DNA from: Candidatus Saccharimonadales bacterium
GTDB taxonomy: Bacteria > Patescibacteriota > Saccharimonadia > Saccharimonadales > Saccharimonadaceae
DNA length: 64,000 nt
Assembly (NCBI GenBank): GCA_039928925.1
Contig: JBDSSF010000003.1
Coordinates: forward strand, 1-64,000
Reading direction: 5' to 3'
Part shown: positions 43,116 through 52,119 of the stretch, piece by piece
Layout: every line of letters begins with the position of its first letter
Numbering within the stretch: position 1 is the stretch's first letter
Translations under genes and position numbers: made by a program
Notes under the pieces: model-generated
Databases searched by the model: none
What the model saw: the letters and a program-made list of their open reading frames with translations, nothing else
Told to the model about the DNA's origin: nothing

Positions 43116-44894
43116 TTAATCTCGTTTTAGCATGACAGTAAATGCTTCCGAAGGAATATCTACTTTACCGAAGCGTTTCATGCGTTTTTTGCCTTTTGCT
43201 TGCTTTGCGAGTACTTTTTTCTTACGAGTAACATCACCACCATATAGTCCAGTCGTAACATCTTTACGATATGCCGAGAGATCAGCCCTGGCAATAAACT
43301 TACCTCCAATTGCGGCCTGAAGTGCTACCTGGAAGTTTTGACGTGGTATGACGTCTTTCAACTTATCGACAACCTCACGACCGAGTCGCTGTGATTCACT
43401 GCGATGCGCCATGACAGAGAGTGCATCGACAATGTTACCAGCAACGTAAAAATCAACCCGTACAAGGTCTTCCGTAAGATACGTATCGAGCTCATAATTA
43501 AAACTACCATACCCACTCGTAACGGATTTGAGCTGGTCATAGAAGTCTGTTAGTAAGTTTGCGAGCGGCGCTTCGAAGCTAATGAGCGCACGCTCATCTA
43601 TATAACTAAGATTTTTCTGTAGACCTCGTTTATTAATAACAAGTTGAATAACCGCACCGATATATTCCTTTGGAACAATAATTTCACCTTTAATCCATGG
43701 CTCACGAATCTCTTTGATTTTCGAAACATCGGGCAGATCACTGGCACTTTTAATATCCAGTTGTGTTCCATCGCTCATAAATACTTGGTAGTCTGTCGAC
43801 GGATTTGTGACAACAAGATCTAAATTATATTCACGCTCCAGTCTTTCACGAACGATATCCATATGAAGAAGGCCCAGGAAGCCAATTCTTACGCCAAAAC
43901 CTAGTACTGGAGAATTCTCTGGTTCAAATTGCAGAGCAGAGTCACTAAGGCTTAGTTTTTCTACTGCATCTTTTAGCTCTTGATACTCATCGTTACTAAC
44001 CGGAAAAAAACCCGCATATACAAATGGCTTAACATCTTGGTAGCCTGGCAACATATCCACGGCCTGATTACGTTTGATAGTAACGGTATCGCCTACTCGC
44101 GCGTCCCGAGTCGTTTTTAGGTTAGTGACAATATAGCCAATTTCACCAGTTCCAATATCAGGGCTTGGCTTCATTGAAGGACTAAGACTACCTACTTCGA
44201 GAGCGATACCGCCCGCAGAGGTTGCGAGCATGTGTATTGCGTCACTTTTTTTGATGCTTCCATCAACTACACGAACATACAAAATGACTCCTCGGTAATC
44301 ATCGTAGTAACTGTCGAAAATAAGCGCTCGCGTTGCCGCATCTGCAACACCGTGTGGTGGCTGAACTTTTTCAACAACCGCGTCAAGCACCTCTATGACA
44401 CCTTGTCCTGTTTTTGCACTTATCTTTAAAATGTCGTCGTCAGTACATCCTAGTAAATTAATAATTTCAGCAGAAACACGAGGCACATCGGCTGCAGGCA
44501 GATCAATTTTATTTAAGACTGGAATGATAGTTAGATCTGCAGCTAGTGCGAGATAGACATTTGCGAGCGTTTGAGCTTGAATACCTTGACTTGCGTCAAC
44601 GACCAAAACTGCTCCTTCACATGCCTCAAGGGACCGACTAACTTCGTAACTGAAATCAACATGGCCAGGTGTATCAATGAGATTAAGGTCATAGCCCTTA
44701 TGACTCATGCGCACTGGCGCTAATTTGATAGTGATACCTTTTTCTCGTTCAAGGTCCATACTATCGAGTAGCTGTGACTTCATATCACGCTTAAGAACCG
44801 TGCCTGTGAGTTCCATCATTCGATCAGCTAAAGTAGATTTTCCATGATCGATATGAGCAATAATACAAAAATTTCTAATCTGTTGTTGGTCCAT
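43116..44894 (-). CDS. lepA: Elongation factor 4 (LepA)
   Basis: A 592-residue translational GTPase: G1 AHIDHGKS (13-20), G3 DTPGHVDFSYEV, G4 NKIDLP, then EF-G-like domains and the LepA-specific C-terminal domain with KDVIPRQNFQVALQAAIGG and KRMKRFGKVDIPSEAF. It rescues or repositions stalled ribosomes. TATAAT (44908-44913) lies 13 nt before the ATG. Confidence 0.97.
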   Translation of the reverse strand: MDQQQIRNFCIIAHIDHGKSTLADRMMELTGTVLKRDMKSQLLDSMDLEREKGITIKLAPVRMSHKGYDLNLIDTPGHVDFSYEVSRSLEACEGAVLVVDASQGIQAQTLANVYLALAADLTIIPVLNKIDLPAADVPRVSAEIINLLGCTDDDILKISAKTGQGVIEVLDAVVEKVQPPHGVADAATRALIFDSYYDDYRGVILYVRVVDGSIKKSDAIHMLATSAGGIALEVGSLSPSMKPSPDIGTGEIGYIVTNLKTTRDARVGDTVTIKRNQAVDMLPGYQDVKPFVYAGFFPVSNDEYQELKDAVEKLSLSDSALQFEPENSPVLGFGVRIGFLGLLHMDIVRERLEREYNLDLVVTNPSTDYQVFMSDGTQLDIKSASDLPDVSKIKEIREPWIKGEIIVPKEYIGAVIQLVINKRGLQKNLSYIDERALISFEAPLANLLTDFYDQLKSVTSGYGSFNYELDTYLTEDLVRVDFYVAGNIVDALSVMAHRSESQRLGREVVDKLKDVIPRQNFQVALQAAIGGKFIARADLSAYRKDVTTGLYGGDVTRKKKVLAKQAKGKKRMKRFGKVDIPSEAFTVMLKRD

Positions 44895-44929
44895 AGTCTA
44901 GAGGTAGATTATAACAGGTTTGAGGGGTA

Positions 44930-46552
44930 TTAGCGAGCTCTGTTGAACAAGATAGAGCGTACGCGCGTGATAACTGGAGTTGCCTCATGAAGTTTTAATA
45001 ACCTACTAAAGAAAACGTATGCAGAAAAACTCACGACGACAATGACGGAAAATTTAGGGAATGTTGCAAGGAAACTCTGATCATCGGCACCAAGCTGAAA
45101 TAGAAGAACGGTAATATATGTAACAATTGCCATAAAGCCAGTTGCACTTGCCATACGCGCTACTGCGTGGACGAATACGATGTCAAAAAGTCCCTTAATA
45201 CGGCGTGACATAACAGAAAACAAAACCACTACCTCGAGAAACGCTACGATCGATTGAGCCCAAGCTAAACCATACGCGCCCATGTGGAGTTGCGTCGTAA
45301 ACCAAACAGCTAAAATAATGTTAAGTGAAATCGCAAAAACTGATATATAAAGTGGCGTCTTTGTATCTTGCTGTGCATAAAAGCTTCGTGCGGCAATGTG
45401 ATAAATTGAGCGAAACAAAATTGCTACAACAAGTGCCCCAAGTAGCCCTGCCATGAGTGAATCTCCACCGTTTTTGATGAAGTTAACTAAATATCCACGG
45501 GTAAAATAAGCAATGACAGCAACAGGCATTGCGAGCCAAATAATAACACGGAGAACCGTCTGTAGCTCATTTTTGAACAAATCTGGCCGGCCCTGAGAAA
45601 GTCGTTCTGTCATTTTTGGAAATGCTGCCGTACTGATTGCAACGCCGATAAGGTTGATCGGCACCATATGAAGAGTTGTCGCTTGCTGGTAAGCACGGAC
45701 CGTTCCTTCGATCATACGTGATGCTAGGTTCGTTTCAACTAAGCTATTTACATAGTCTGCACCTTGATCAAGTGAACGAGCAGGAAGCAACGTTAGAACC
45801 TTACGAAATCCTTTGTTTTTCCAGAAAATCTTAAACTGGTAGTCAAAGCCAAGCCCGAGCAGACCTATGGAACTAACGATGAGTTGCAGTATCGAACCTA
45901 AAACAACTCCAAGTGCGACGCCCATAATTCCGCCGTCAAAAACTTGCCACCCAAAAATATTGATACCTTTTGTGAAGAAAACAGTACCAATGATAATACC
46001 TATATTATAAATAGTCGGGGCCAGAGCATAAAAGGTGAACCGCCCCACAGCTTGCTGCATACTAGCTATTACCGTTGCAACGGCAAATAAGAATGGGTTT
46101 ACTGCAATAACTCGCATCATGCTAACAGCGAGTCCGCGGCTAGCCTCGTCAAGGCCCGGGCTAACAACATAGCGCACTAATGGTTCTGCAAAAATAATGA
46201 TTAAAACACTTGCAATAAGTGTTATGAGTGCCATGAAATTGATCATACTAGTTGAGAGTTCCCAGGCTGATTTTTTATTACCCGACCCAAGTCGTTGATT
46301 AAAAACTGGAATGAACGTAACACTTAGCGCACCTGAGACGAGCAGGAAGAACATGAAATCAGGGATTGAAAAAGCTACAGTATAGGCGTCAATGCCTGTC
46401 TTATATGTATCGTAGTACATACCATTAAGCATACGGTCTCGGAATAACCCGAGACCACTTGCTAGTAGTGTGGAGCTAGCAAGTAGGACTGCAGCTACCT
46501 GAACAGTAAGTTGTTTGTTTGCCTGCGCAACAGCGCTTCGTACTCGACCCAT
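44930..46552 (-). CDS. murJ: Lipid II flippase MurJ
   Basis: A 540-residue MVF/MurJ membrane protein with about 14 helices: STLLASGLGLFRDRMLNGMYY near the N-terminus, FVISGALSVTFIPVFNQRL-like block and the conserved Arg/Asp residues in LTLLPARSLDQGADYVNSL. It moves lipid II outward for peptidoglycan synthesis. It follows ftsH by 12 nt and both are read from one message. Confidence 0.94.
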   Translation of the reverse strand: MGRVRSAVAQANKQLTVQVAAVLLASSTLLASGLGLFRDRMLNGMYYDTYKTGIDAYTVAFSIPDFMFFLLVSGALSVTFIPVFNQRLGSGNKKSAWELSTSMINFMALITLIASVLIIIFAEPLVRYVVSPGLDEASRGLAVSMMRVIAVNPFLFAVATVIASMQQAVGRFTFYALAPTIYNIGIIIGTVFFTKGINIFGWQVFDGGIMGVALGVVLGSILQLIVSSIGLLGLGFDYQFKIFWKNKGFRKVLTLLPARSLDQGADYVNSLVETNLASRMIEGTVRAYQQATTLHMVPINLIGVAISTAAFPKMTERLSQGRPDLFKNELQTVLRVIIWLAMPVAVIAYFTRGYLVNFIKNGGDSLMAGLLGALVVAILFRSIYHIAARSFYAQQDTKTPLYISVFAISLNIILAVWFTTQLHMGAYGLAWAQSIVAFLEVVVLFSVMSRRIKGLFDIVFVHAVARMASATGFMAIVTYITVLLFQLGADDQSFLATFPKFSVIVVVSFSAYVFFSRLLKLHEATPVITRVRSILFNRAR

Positions 46553-46564
46553 ATGATTTATTTT

Positions 46565-48445
46565 CTACGCAGCGGCTGCGTGTAATGTGGCATCTGCAGG
46601 TAGAGTAGTATCCTCTAGAAGCTTGCTAACTGCTTTTTCTTCAAGCGTCTCCTCTTCAATAAGAGCAGCTGCAAGTTTATCAAGGCTTGCTCGGTTATGA
46701 AGAATGACAGACTCAGCTCGTTTACTTGCTTCTTTGATAAGCTGTTCAACTTCTTTGTCAATTTCTTTTGCAGTGTCGTCACTATATGGACGTTCATGAG
46801 TCATCTTATCAAAGACCATGCCGCCATTATCGTCATGGAAAACCTGATCACGCAATTTAGTACCCATACCCTGTTCAATGATCATATCGCGGGCAATTTC
46901 TGTAGCTTTACGAAGATCTGATCCAGCGCCCGTCGTTATGCCGTCTGCGCCATACATAATCTTTTCAGCGACACGACCACCCATTGCACGTGCGAGAATA
47001 TCTTTAAACTCATACACATTCGTGTAGCTCTTGTCTTCTGGCGGAAGGAACCATGTAACACCACCCGTTGCTCCACGTGGGATAATCGTTACCTTATGAA
47101 CTGGATCGCTGTCAGGTAGGACGTGGCCAACAATCGCGTGGCCTGCTTCATGATAAGCAGTCATTCTTTTCTCAGCTTCATTCATAATCTTTGTCTTACG
47201 TTCAGGGCCAATCGCAACTTTTTCAAATGCTTCAGTTAAATCAGCATTGCTAATTTTCTTAGCATTGCGACGCGCAGCGATGATTGCTGCTTCATTTGCT
47301 ATGTTTGCAAGATCAGCACCTGACGAACCGGCTGTTTTTGCAGCAAGCGCACCAATATCAACTGAGTCGTCAGCTGGTTTTTTCTTAAAATGAACTTTCA
47401 AGATTGCTTCACGATCATGTCTCTCAGGAAGCATGATGTTCGTGCGACGGTCGAAGCGGCCTGGTCGGAGAAGTGCTGGATCGAGCACATCAGCACGGTT
47501 AGTTGCGGCAAGTACAATAACGTTTGTGCCCGTTTCAAAACCATCCATTTCGACAAGAATCTGGTTAAGCGTTTGCTCACGCTCATCATGACCACCGCCC
47601 ATACCTGAACCACGCTTACGACCAACTGCATCAATTTCATCAATAAAGATAATGGCTGGAGAGTTCTTCTTAGCCTTAGCGAATAAATCTCGTACACGAG
47701 ATGCGCCAACTCCGACGAACATTTCAACAAATTCTGAACCAGAAATACTAAAGAATGGTACGTTAGCCTCACCAGCGACTGCACGTGCTAGCATCGTCTT
47801 ACCTGTACCTGGATTACCTACAAGCAGTACGCCTTTTGGAATCTTAGCACCAAGTAATTCATATTTTTTCGGGTGTTTTAGGAAATCAACAACTTCCTCT
47901 AGATCTTGTTTGGCAGAATCATTTCCAGCAATGTCTGCAAAAACAACTTTTTCTTTATCAATACCATATAGCTTTGCTTTAGACTTGCCAAAGCCCATAG
48001 CTTGGTTATTCTGTCCTTGTGCCTGACGCATCATGAACATGAAGAAACCTGCAATCAAGAGAACTGGTACAATAATGATCGCAAGATTCCAAAGTGTCTG
48101 GCCAGTCTCAGACGGAGGACTGTCAGATACAATTGATTTTGCTTCTTTCGATAGAACATTATCTTTAAGAAGTGTGCCGACACCTCCCTGAACATATGAT
48201 TTTTCAGTTGGCTTATCTTGCCCCTTAACAGTTACCTTAAGATCATTACCGTTACCTTCGATCTTGGTAATATTTCCAGAATTTGCACCAGAGATAACAT
48301 CAGAAATTGCAGTATCTTTTAAGCTATCTGTTGGTGTAGTTATTGCAATAAGCCCAAGTACTGCAAACACTAATATTGCCCAGAATAAACTGAGTCGAAC
48401 AATATTGTTCATTTTTTTTCCAGGTGGTTTTTGTTGTGTTGCCAT
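46565..48445 (-). CDS. ftsH: ATP-dependent zinc metalloprotease FtsH
   Basis: A 626-residue membrane AAA protease: two membrane helices (about 14-34 and 118-140) around an extracytoplasmic domain, Walker [13 protein letters not shown], pore motif [15 protein letters not shown], Walker [16 protein letters not shown], second region of homology [12 protein letters not shown], and HEAGH for zinc. It degrades misfolded membrane proteins. Complete, followed by murJ. Confidence 0.98.
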   Translation of the reverse strand: MATQQKPPGKKMNNIVRLSLFWAILVFAVLGLIAITTPTDSLKDTAISDVISGANSGNITKIEGNGNDLKVTVKGQDKPTEKSYVQGGVGTLLKDNVLSKEAKSIVSDSPPSETGQTLWNLAIIIVPVLLIAGFFMFMMRQAQGQNNQAMGFGKSKAKLYGIDKEKVVFADIAGNDSAKQDLEEVVDFLKHPKKYELLGAKIPKGVLLVGNPGTGKTMLARAVAGEANVPFFSISGSEFVEMFVGVGASRVRDLFAKAKKNSPAIIFIDEIDAVGRKRGSGMGGGHDEREQTLNQILVEMDGFETGTNVIVLAATNRADVLDPALLRPGRFDRRTNIMLPERHDREAILKVHFKKKPADDSVDIGALAAKTAGSSGADLANIANEAAIIAARRNAKKISNADLTEAFEKVAIGPERKTKIMNEAEKRMTAYHEAGHAIVGHVLPDSDPVHKVTIIPRGATGGVTWFLPPEDKSYTNVYEFKDILARAMGGRVAEKIMYGADGITTGAGSDLRKATEIARDMIIEQGMGTKLRDQVFHDDNGGMVFDKMTHERPYSDDTAKEIDKEVEQLIKEASKRAESVILHNRASLDKLAAALIEEETLEEKAVSKLLEDTTLPADATLHAAAA

Positions 48446-48513
48446 ATAAAAATTAGTATCCTTTGTTATCCGCTATCATATAAGAAAATCCCACTCCTAC
48501 TATAATATCAGTT

Positions 48514-49359
48514 TTAAAGGGTTTCAACAATAAAAGTTGAGCGTGTAAATCGTAGCCGGACGCCACCGCCAAGTTCATAAAAAGTACCCTGCTTAGCGGT
48601 TTTTATTGCCAGAAGTGCTCTCTTTACCTGTGGCCGCGTCGGACTTTGCTTCGTCCTATCTACAATAAACGCCCTCAGTAACTCTTCCGCGGCAACATTA
48701 TCCACATAAGTTAAGGTGTAGCGATCATAGGTAGCATCTGGCTGAATAAAGACTTTTAGCTCTTCACTAATTTGCTGTTTAATGAAACACTGCGTCTTCC
48801 ATAGTGCCCATAGTTGCCTTTTCGTATCTTCATCCATCGACTTTCGAATACTTCCACGAATTTTATTTCGTAGATACTTTTCATCGATATTCGTTGAATC
48901 CTCGCGCCACTTTAGGTTATTTCTTTTCGCATAAAGAATAATGTCCTGCTTTGTAACATCCAAAAGTGGCCGAGTGATAGCTGAATCCAAGATGGCAATT
49001 CCCCTCCATCCCGTACCCCGAGACACATTGATCGCCATAGTCTCGATCACATCATCACCATGATGGGCGGTAGCGATAGACGCTTTATACGTATCTGCAA
49101 GTTCATGCAAAAAATGATATCGGCGCTTACGTGCAACCTCTTCACTCACATCTGAGCCTAATTCTTCTCGCCTTGTTTCAAACTTTAGCCCATGTTGCTC
49201 TGCTAACATTCTTACAAACTCAGCATCCTCAGCTGAATCGTCACGAATGCCATGATCAAAGTGGGCCACAATAAGCGTAAGATTCGTTTTTTTTACCAAC
49301 ACATCAAGTAATACTACTGAATCAACACCACCACTCACTGCAACAATTACTGTTTTCAT
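48514..49359 (-). CDS. tilS: tRNA(Ile)-lysidine synthetase TilS
   Basis: A 281-residue N-type ATP pyrophosphatase with SGGVDS (9-14), VAHFDHGIRDDSAEDAEFV, TAHHGDDVIET and NLKWREDSTNIDEKYLRNKIR. It converts C34 of tRNA-Ile(CAU) to lysidine for AUA decoding. Only the catalytic and a short C-terminal domain are present. The start overlaps the upstream small membrane protein by 4 bp. Confidence 0.95.
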   Translation of the reverse strand: MKTVIVAVSGGVDSVVLLDVLVKKTNLTLIVAHFDHGIRDDSAEDAEFVRMLAEQHGLKFETRREELGSDVSEEVARKRRYHFLHELADTYKASIATAHHGDDVIETMAINVSRGTGWRGIAILDSAITRPLLDVTKQDIILYAKRNNLKWREDSTNIDEKYLRNKIRGSIRKSMDEDTKRQLWALWKTQCFIKQQISEELKVFIQPDATYDRYTLTYVDNVAAEELLRAFIVDRTKQSPTRPQVKRALLAIKTAKQGTFYELGGGVRLRFTRSTFIVETL

Positions 49360-49532
49360 TCACCCCATCGTTTCGAGACGATAACTCCTACCCAAATACC
49401 GAAGATACCGCCAACCGTACTCCATAAAATACTCCACCCACTTAGCATGTCGTTATCGCCAAAGAGCACAGGTAAATAAGCTCCGGCAATACCGAAGATA
49501 GTTGCAAAGAATAAAATGACTTTTTTGTTCAT
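49356..49532 (-). CDS. Small two-helix membrane protein
   Basis: A 58-residue protein starting MNKKVILFFATIF with two membrane helices (about 3-20 and 29-50) and a basic end SKRWGE. Its stop overlaps the tilS start by 4 bp, so it is coupled to tilS. An in-frame ATG 14 codons upstream is rejected because the -10 box lies between. No family recognised; a signal or phage-holin-like shape is only superficial. Confidence 0.65.
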   Translation of the reverse strand: MNKKVILFFATIFGIAGAYLPVLFGDNDMLSGWSILWSTVGGIFGIWVGVIVSKRWGE

Positions 49533-49538
49533 AGTTTT

Positions 49539-49544
49539 AGTATA
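49539..49544 (-). promoter_or_regulatory. -10 box of small membrane protein-tilS, leaderless
   Basis: TATACT on the minus strand ends 6 nt before the ATG at 49532. Confidence 0.55.
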
Positions 49545-49551
49545 TACCGAA

Positions 49552-50787
49552 CTATAGGTAGCGTGTGCTACCAAAAGGAATCTTTTGCTTTACAAAGTCT
49601 CCTGTTCCAAGCGTATCGGCTGAATGAACAACACGAGTACCATACCGTTCGTTAATCTCGTCTACTGCATTGGTGACATTACGCTCACGTGCTAGCTCAT
49701 CACCAAAAATACTTAGTTGAGAATCTGATGCTGCGTTGCTCAGTTCGTAACATGTGACTGAAATCATCTTAATACCTTCTGGCGCAGTTTCGAAAAGCCG
49801 TCTAGCATGAGTGTATATGGCTTGGTTGCTAAAAAATGGCATGCTTGACATATGCTTAGCATGCCATGACCCATGGTCATAAGTCCGAACGTAGACATCG
49901 ATACCCCTGGCCACCAGTCCTTGCGAACGGACCTTCACACCAACATCTTCACATAGATGATGTAGCCGCTTTAACACGGTGAAGTAAGGCAGGCGATAGC
50001 CTTCTAAAACATACTGTCGCCCAGCACTCTTCAGTGGAAAATCACGTTTATCAACTTCCCAGCCCCGCAAACGTTGGTGCCACTCTTCTCCACAAACACT
50101 CTTAAAAACCATCGTATGAAGTGTCTCAGCGCTTGTATCTAAAAAATCTAACGGCGTATAAATTCCGACGGCATTAAGACGGTGCTCGTTCCTATGGGCG
50201 ATTCCAGTTAGATCGGTTAGTTTTAAAGTGCCAAGTACCTGGCGTAAATTTTGAGAATCTATCACGTCCAAGCCATCGGGCTTATGAAGGCCTGCAGCGG
50301 TCTTTGCAAGAAAACGGTTTGTTGAAATCCCAACGTTACAGCGCATAGCGCACCCAACCTCATCTCGAAGTCGTTGTTTAATCTCATGACCAATATCAAC
50401 AAGATCACGACCGCATACTGCTTCAGTTGCTTCGGTAAAATCAATCACCCCCTCATCAATGCTTTTCATACGAACATGCGCTGAATAGTCTTGCATGATA
50501 GCTGTTAGCCTGTGATATACATATCGATACTTTGCAGGATCGCTTTCAAGTGCGACGACATCTGGAGCAAGCTTTCTCGCCTCTTTCACGCTCATGCCTA
50601 GCGTTATACCTAGAGCCTTTGCCTCATAGCTAGCCGTTACGATCATTGTGTGCTCCGTCCGACGATTAACAATTACAACTGGTTTGCCACGTAGCATTGG
50701 CCTGGCCTGTTGCTCAACAGTCGCAAAACAACTATTGAGGTCAATGTGCATAATTAATGGACGAGCTGAATTATAGTTATTGTTCAT
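49552..50787 (-). CDS. Y-family DNA polymerase (DinB/UmuC-like)
   Basis: A 411-residue translesion polymerase: MHIDLNSCFATVEQQARP with the first catalytic Asp, YEAKALGITLGMSVKEARKL, MKSIDEGVIDFT with the S-x-D-E motif, and GISTNRFLAKTAAGLHKPDGL. The C-terminal little-finger domain is followed by QLSIFGDE, a clamp-binding-like QLSxF motif. It overlaps the small gene upstream by 4 bp and is last of three. Confidence 0.93.
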   Translation of the reverse strand: MNNNYNSARPLIMHIDLNSCFATVEQQARPMLRGKPVVIVNRRTEHTMIVTASYEAKALGITLGMSVKEARKLAPDVVALESDPAKYRYVYHRLTAIMQDYSAHVRMKSIDEGVIDFTEATEAVCGRDLVDIGHEIKQRLRDEVGCAMRCNVGISTNRFLAKTAAGLHKPDGLDVIDSQNLRQVLGTLKLTDLTGIAHRNEHRLNAVGIYTPLDFLDTSAETLHTMVFKSVCGEEWHQRLRGWEVDKRDFPLKSAGRQYVLEGYRLPYFTVLKRLHHLCEDVGVKVRSQGLVARGIDVYVRTYDHGSWHAKHMSSMPFFSNQAIYTHARRLFETAPEGIKMISVTCYELSNAASDSQLSIFGDELARERNVTNAVDEINERYGTRVVHSADTLGTGDFVKQKIPFGSTRYL

Positions 50788-50948
50788 ACAATATCCTCCC
50801 ATGAGTACCAGCTATCATTCTTAAAAACAGGACGTTTCATGTTTATGATCGATAGGGCTGTGCGTGCAAGAAAAAGACGACGGAGTGGTTGGCGCAGCGG
50901 GCGACTTGGCAATTGAGTGACTATCGGCTTCTTATTCGTTTTATACAT
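50784..50948 (-). CDS. 54-residue basic protein between DUF and polymerase genes
   Basis: A basic protein (MYKTNKKPIVTQLPSRPLRQ, PLRRLFLARTALSI) whose start overlaps the upstream gene by 8 bp and whose stop overlaps the polymerase start by 4 bp. The double overlap strongly suggests it is translated. No family recognised; it may help or localise the polymerase. Confidence 0.65.
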   Translation of the reverse strand: MYKTNKKPIVTQLPSRPLRQPLRRLFLARTALSIINMKRPVFKNDSWYSWEDIV

Positions 50949-51207
50949 AGTGATCGGCCTCCATCGTAAGATGCCAAGTAAGACGTTCACTGTCTAGTTC
51001 TATGCGATAGTCAGCACCGCCGTCTGTGACGTCAAACATATGGACGGTACGATGCCCCTTAACGCTTGGGTGTCTAAGACCTATTTCAGTAATCTCGACT
51101 TCCCGTCCACTCGGACGCCTAAATCTTATGGGTCGACAGGGGTTTAGACCTTCGCCAAATACTGTTATTACCTCTATTCGCTCATTTAAAAAAGTTTCAT
51201 CATTCAT
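50941..51207 (-). CDS. 88-residue protein, first gene of the Y-polymerase operon
   Basis: Starts MNDETFLNERIEVIT and contains PIRFRRPSGREVEITEIGLR, VHMFDVTDGGADYRIELD and LTWHLTMEADHYV, a small all-beta pattern. Small proteins beside dinB-type genes in actinobacteria (DUF6504) have a similar length and strand pattern; kinship is a guess. Overlaps the next gene by 8 bp. No GAAC-type LexA box was found upstream. Confidence 0.7.
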   Translation of the reverse strand: MNDETFLNERIEVITVFGEGLNPCRPIRFRRPSGREVEITEIGLRHPSVKGHRTVHMFDVTDGGADYRIELDSERLTWHLTMEADHYV

Positions 51208-51222
51208 ATCAAAAATCCTCAA

Positions 51223-51376
51223 AATTAGTTATTGAGAAACGATATTGATTGTATTGCCCGTCTTTTCTGCCCGTTTCTAGCTAAAAATCCGAAGACAATT
51301 GAATGATCCGTTCGCGAGGGACGCTTTGTCTCACTGAGACCAGTGTGTGTCGCGGGGAAGTATCTTTATTATACAA
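51223..51376. other. Intergenic region upstream of the Y-polymerase operon
   Basis: 154 bp between the polymerase operon and the convergent-oriented upstream gene end. On the minus strand TACAAT near 51250 could be the -10 of the operon; GTCTC-ACT-GAGAC near 51328-51340 is a small hairpin that might end the pentapeptide-repeat gene. Nothing else is evident. Confidence 0.35.
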
Positions 51377-52018
51377 CTATCCGTTGTTAACTGTAAGCCC
51401 CAGTGCGTAAGCAAGACTTGGTGCCACCATGCTCAACTGTGCACCGTCGATTGTTGCGCCTTTTAGAGATGGCCAGCCAACAATATTGATCAACTCTGAT
51501 GTGCGTAAATCGACACTTTTACATGTAGCCTTTTCAAATACTGTCGCCTCGAGTTGACATGATTCAAACGTCACGTCGTGTAGCACGCCACTGAGGAAAT
51601 CTGCTTCTACAAGTTGGCAATCGACAAATTTTACTCGCCGAAGATCAGCAAAACGAAAATTCACCATATCAAGCTTACAACCTTTAAATACAACATCGTG
51701 TAGCTGTGCGTTACTAAAATCAAGACCACTCATCCGACAGTCGCTTAATATGACCCTGTTAAAGCTAGCCTGGGTCATTATACTACCTGAAAAATCTGAT
51801 TTACTAAGTAGGGCGTCCCTTGCGCTTAACCGTGGGAGTTGAGCTCCTCCAAGTCGACACTTCTCTATTGTTACACCGTTTAAATCTGCTGCTGCAATCG
51901 TTAACTTATCCGCCTCCTGGTCAATAACCTGAGCCGATTCAAGCGAGCCTTCACTGACAAAATCATTCAAAGAATACATGCTTAAACTGGTAGGAATCAT
52001 TGGACTTGCAACCTTCAT
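51377..52018 (-). CDS. Pentapeptide-repeat protein
   Basis: A 213-residue protein in which residues about 45-185 show the A(D/N)LXX five-residue period (SDFSG, ASFNR, CRMSG, LDFSN, AQLHD, VVFKG, CKLDM, VNFRF, ADLRR, VKFVD). It should form a right-handed beta helix. Some members protect DNA gyrase; others have no known role. The ATG at 52018 is chosen because TATACT lies 7 nt upstream; longer frames begin inside the promoter. Confidence 0.85.
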   Translation of the reverse strand: MKVASPMIPTSLSMYSLNDFVSEGSLESAQVIDQEADKLTIAAADLNGVTIEKCRLGGAQLPRLSARDALLSKSDFSGSIMTQASFNRVILSDCRMSGLDFSNAQLHDVVFKGCKLDMVNFRFADLRRVKFVDCQLVEADFLSGVLHDVTFESCQLEATVFEKATCKSVDLRTSELINIVGWPSLKGATIDGAQLSMVAPSLAYALGLTVNNG

Positions 52019-52025
52019 AGTAGTA

Positions 52026-52031
52026 AGTATA
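52026..52031 (-). promoter_or_regulatory. -10 box of the pentapeptide-repeat gene, leaderless
   Basis: TATACT on the minus strand ends 7 nt before the ATG at 52018. Confidence 0.5.
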
Positions 52032-52107
52032 CAGACAGTTTGTTTTCTGGCCATGTATTGCATACAAGGATTTAGAACATTTTACAAATAAATTTGTTTT
52101 TATTTGC

Positions 52108-52113
52108 TATGAT
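52108..52113 (+). promoter_or_regulatory. -10 box of the SIR2-like gene, leaderless
   Basis: TATGAT ends 6 nt before the ATG at 52120. Confidence 0.45.
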
Positions 52114-52119
52114 GAAAAC

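Noticed and set aside
51223-51376. LexA (SOS) box upstream of the Y-family polymerase
   Set aside because: Neither CGAAC-N4-GTTCG nor the CTGT-N8-ACAG form is present; CGAACGGATC occurs as a half site only.
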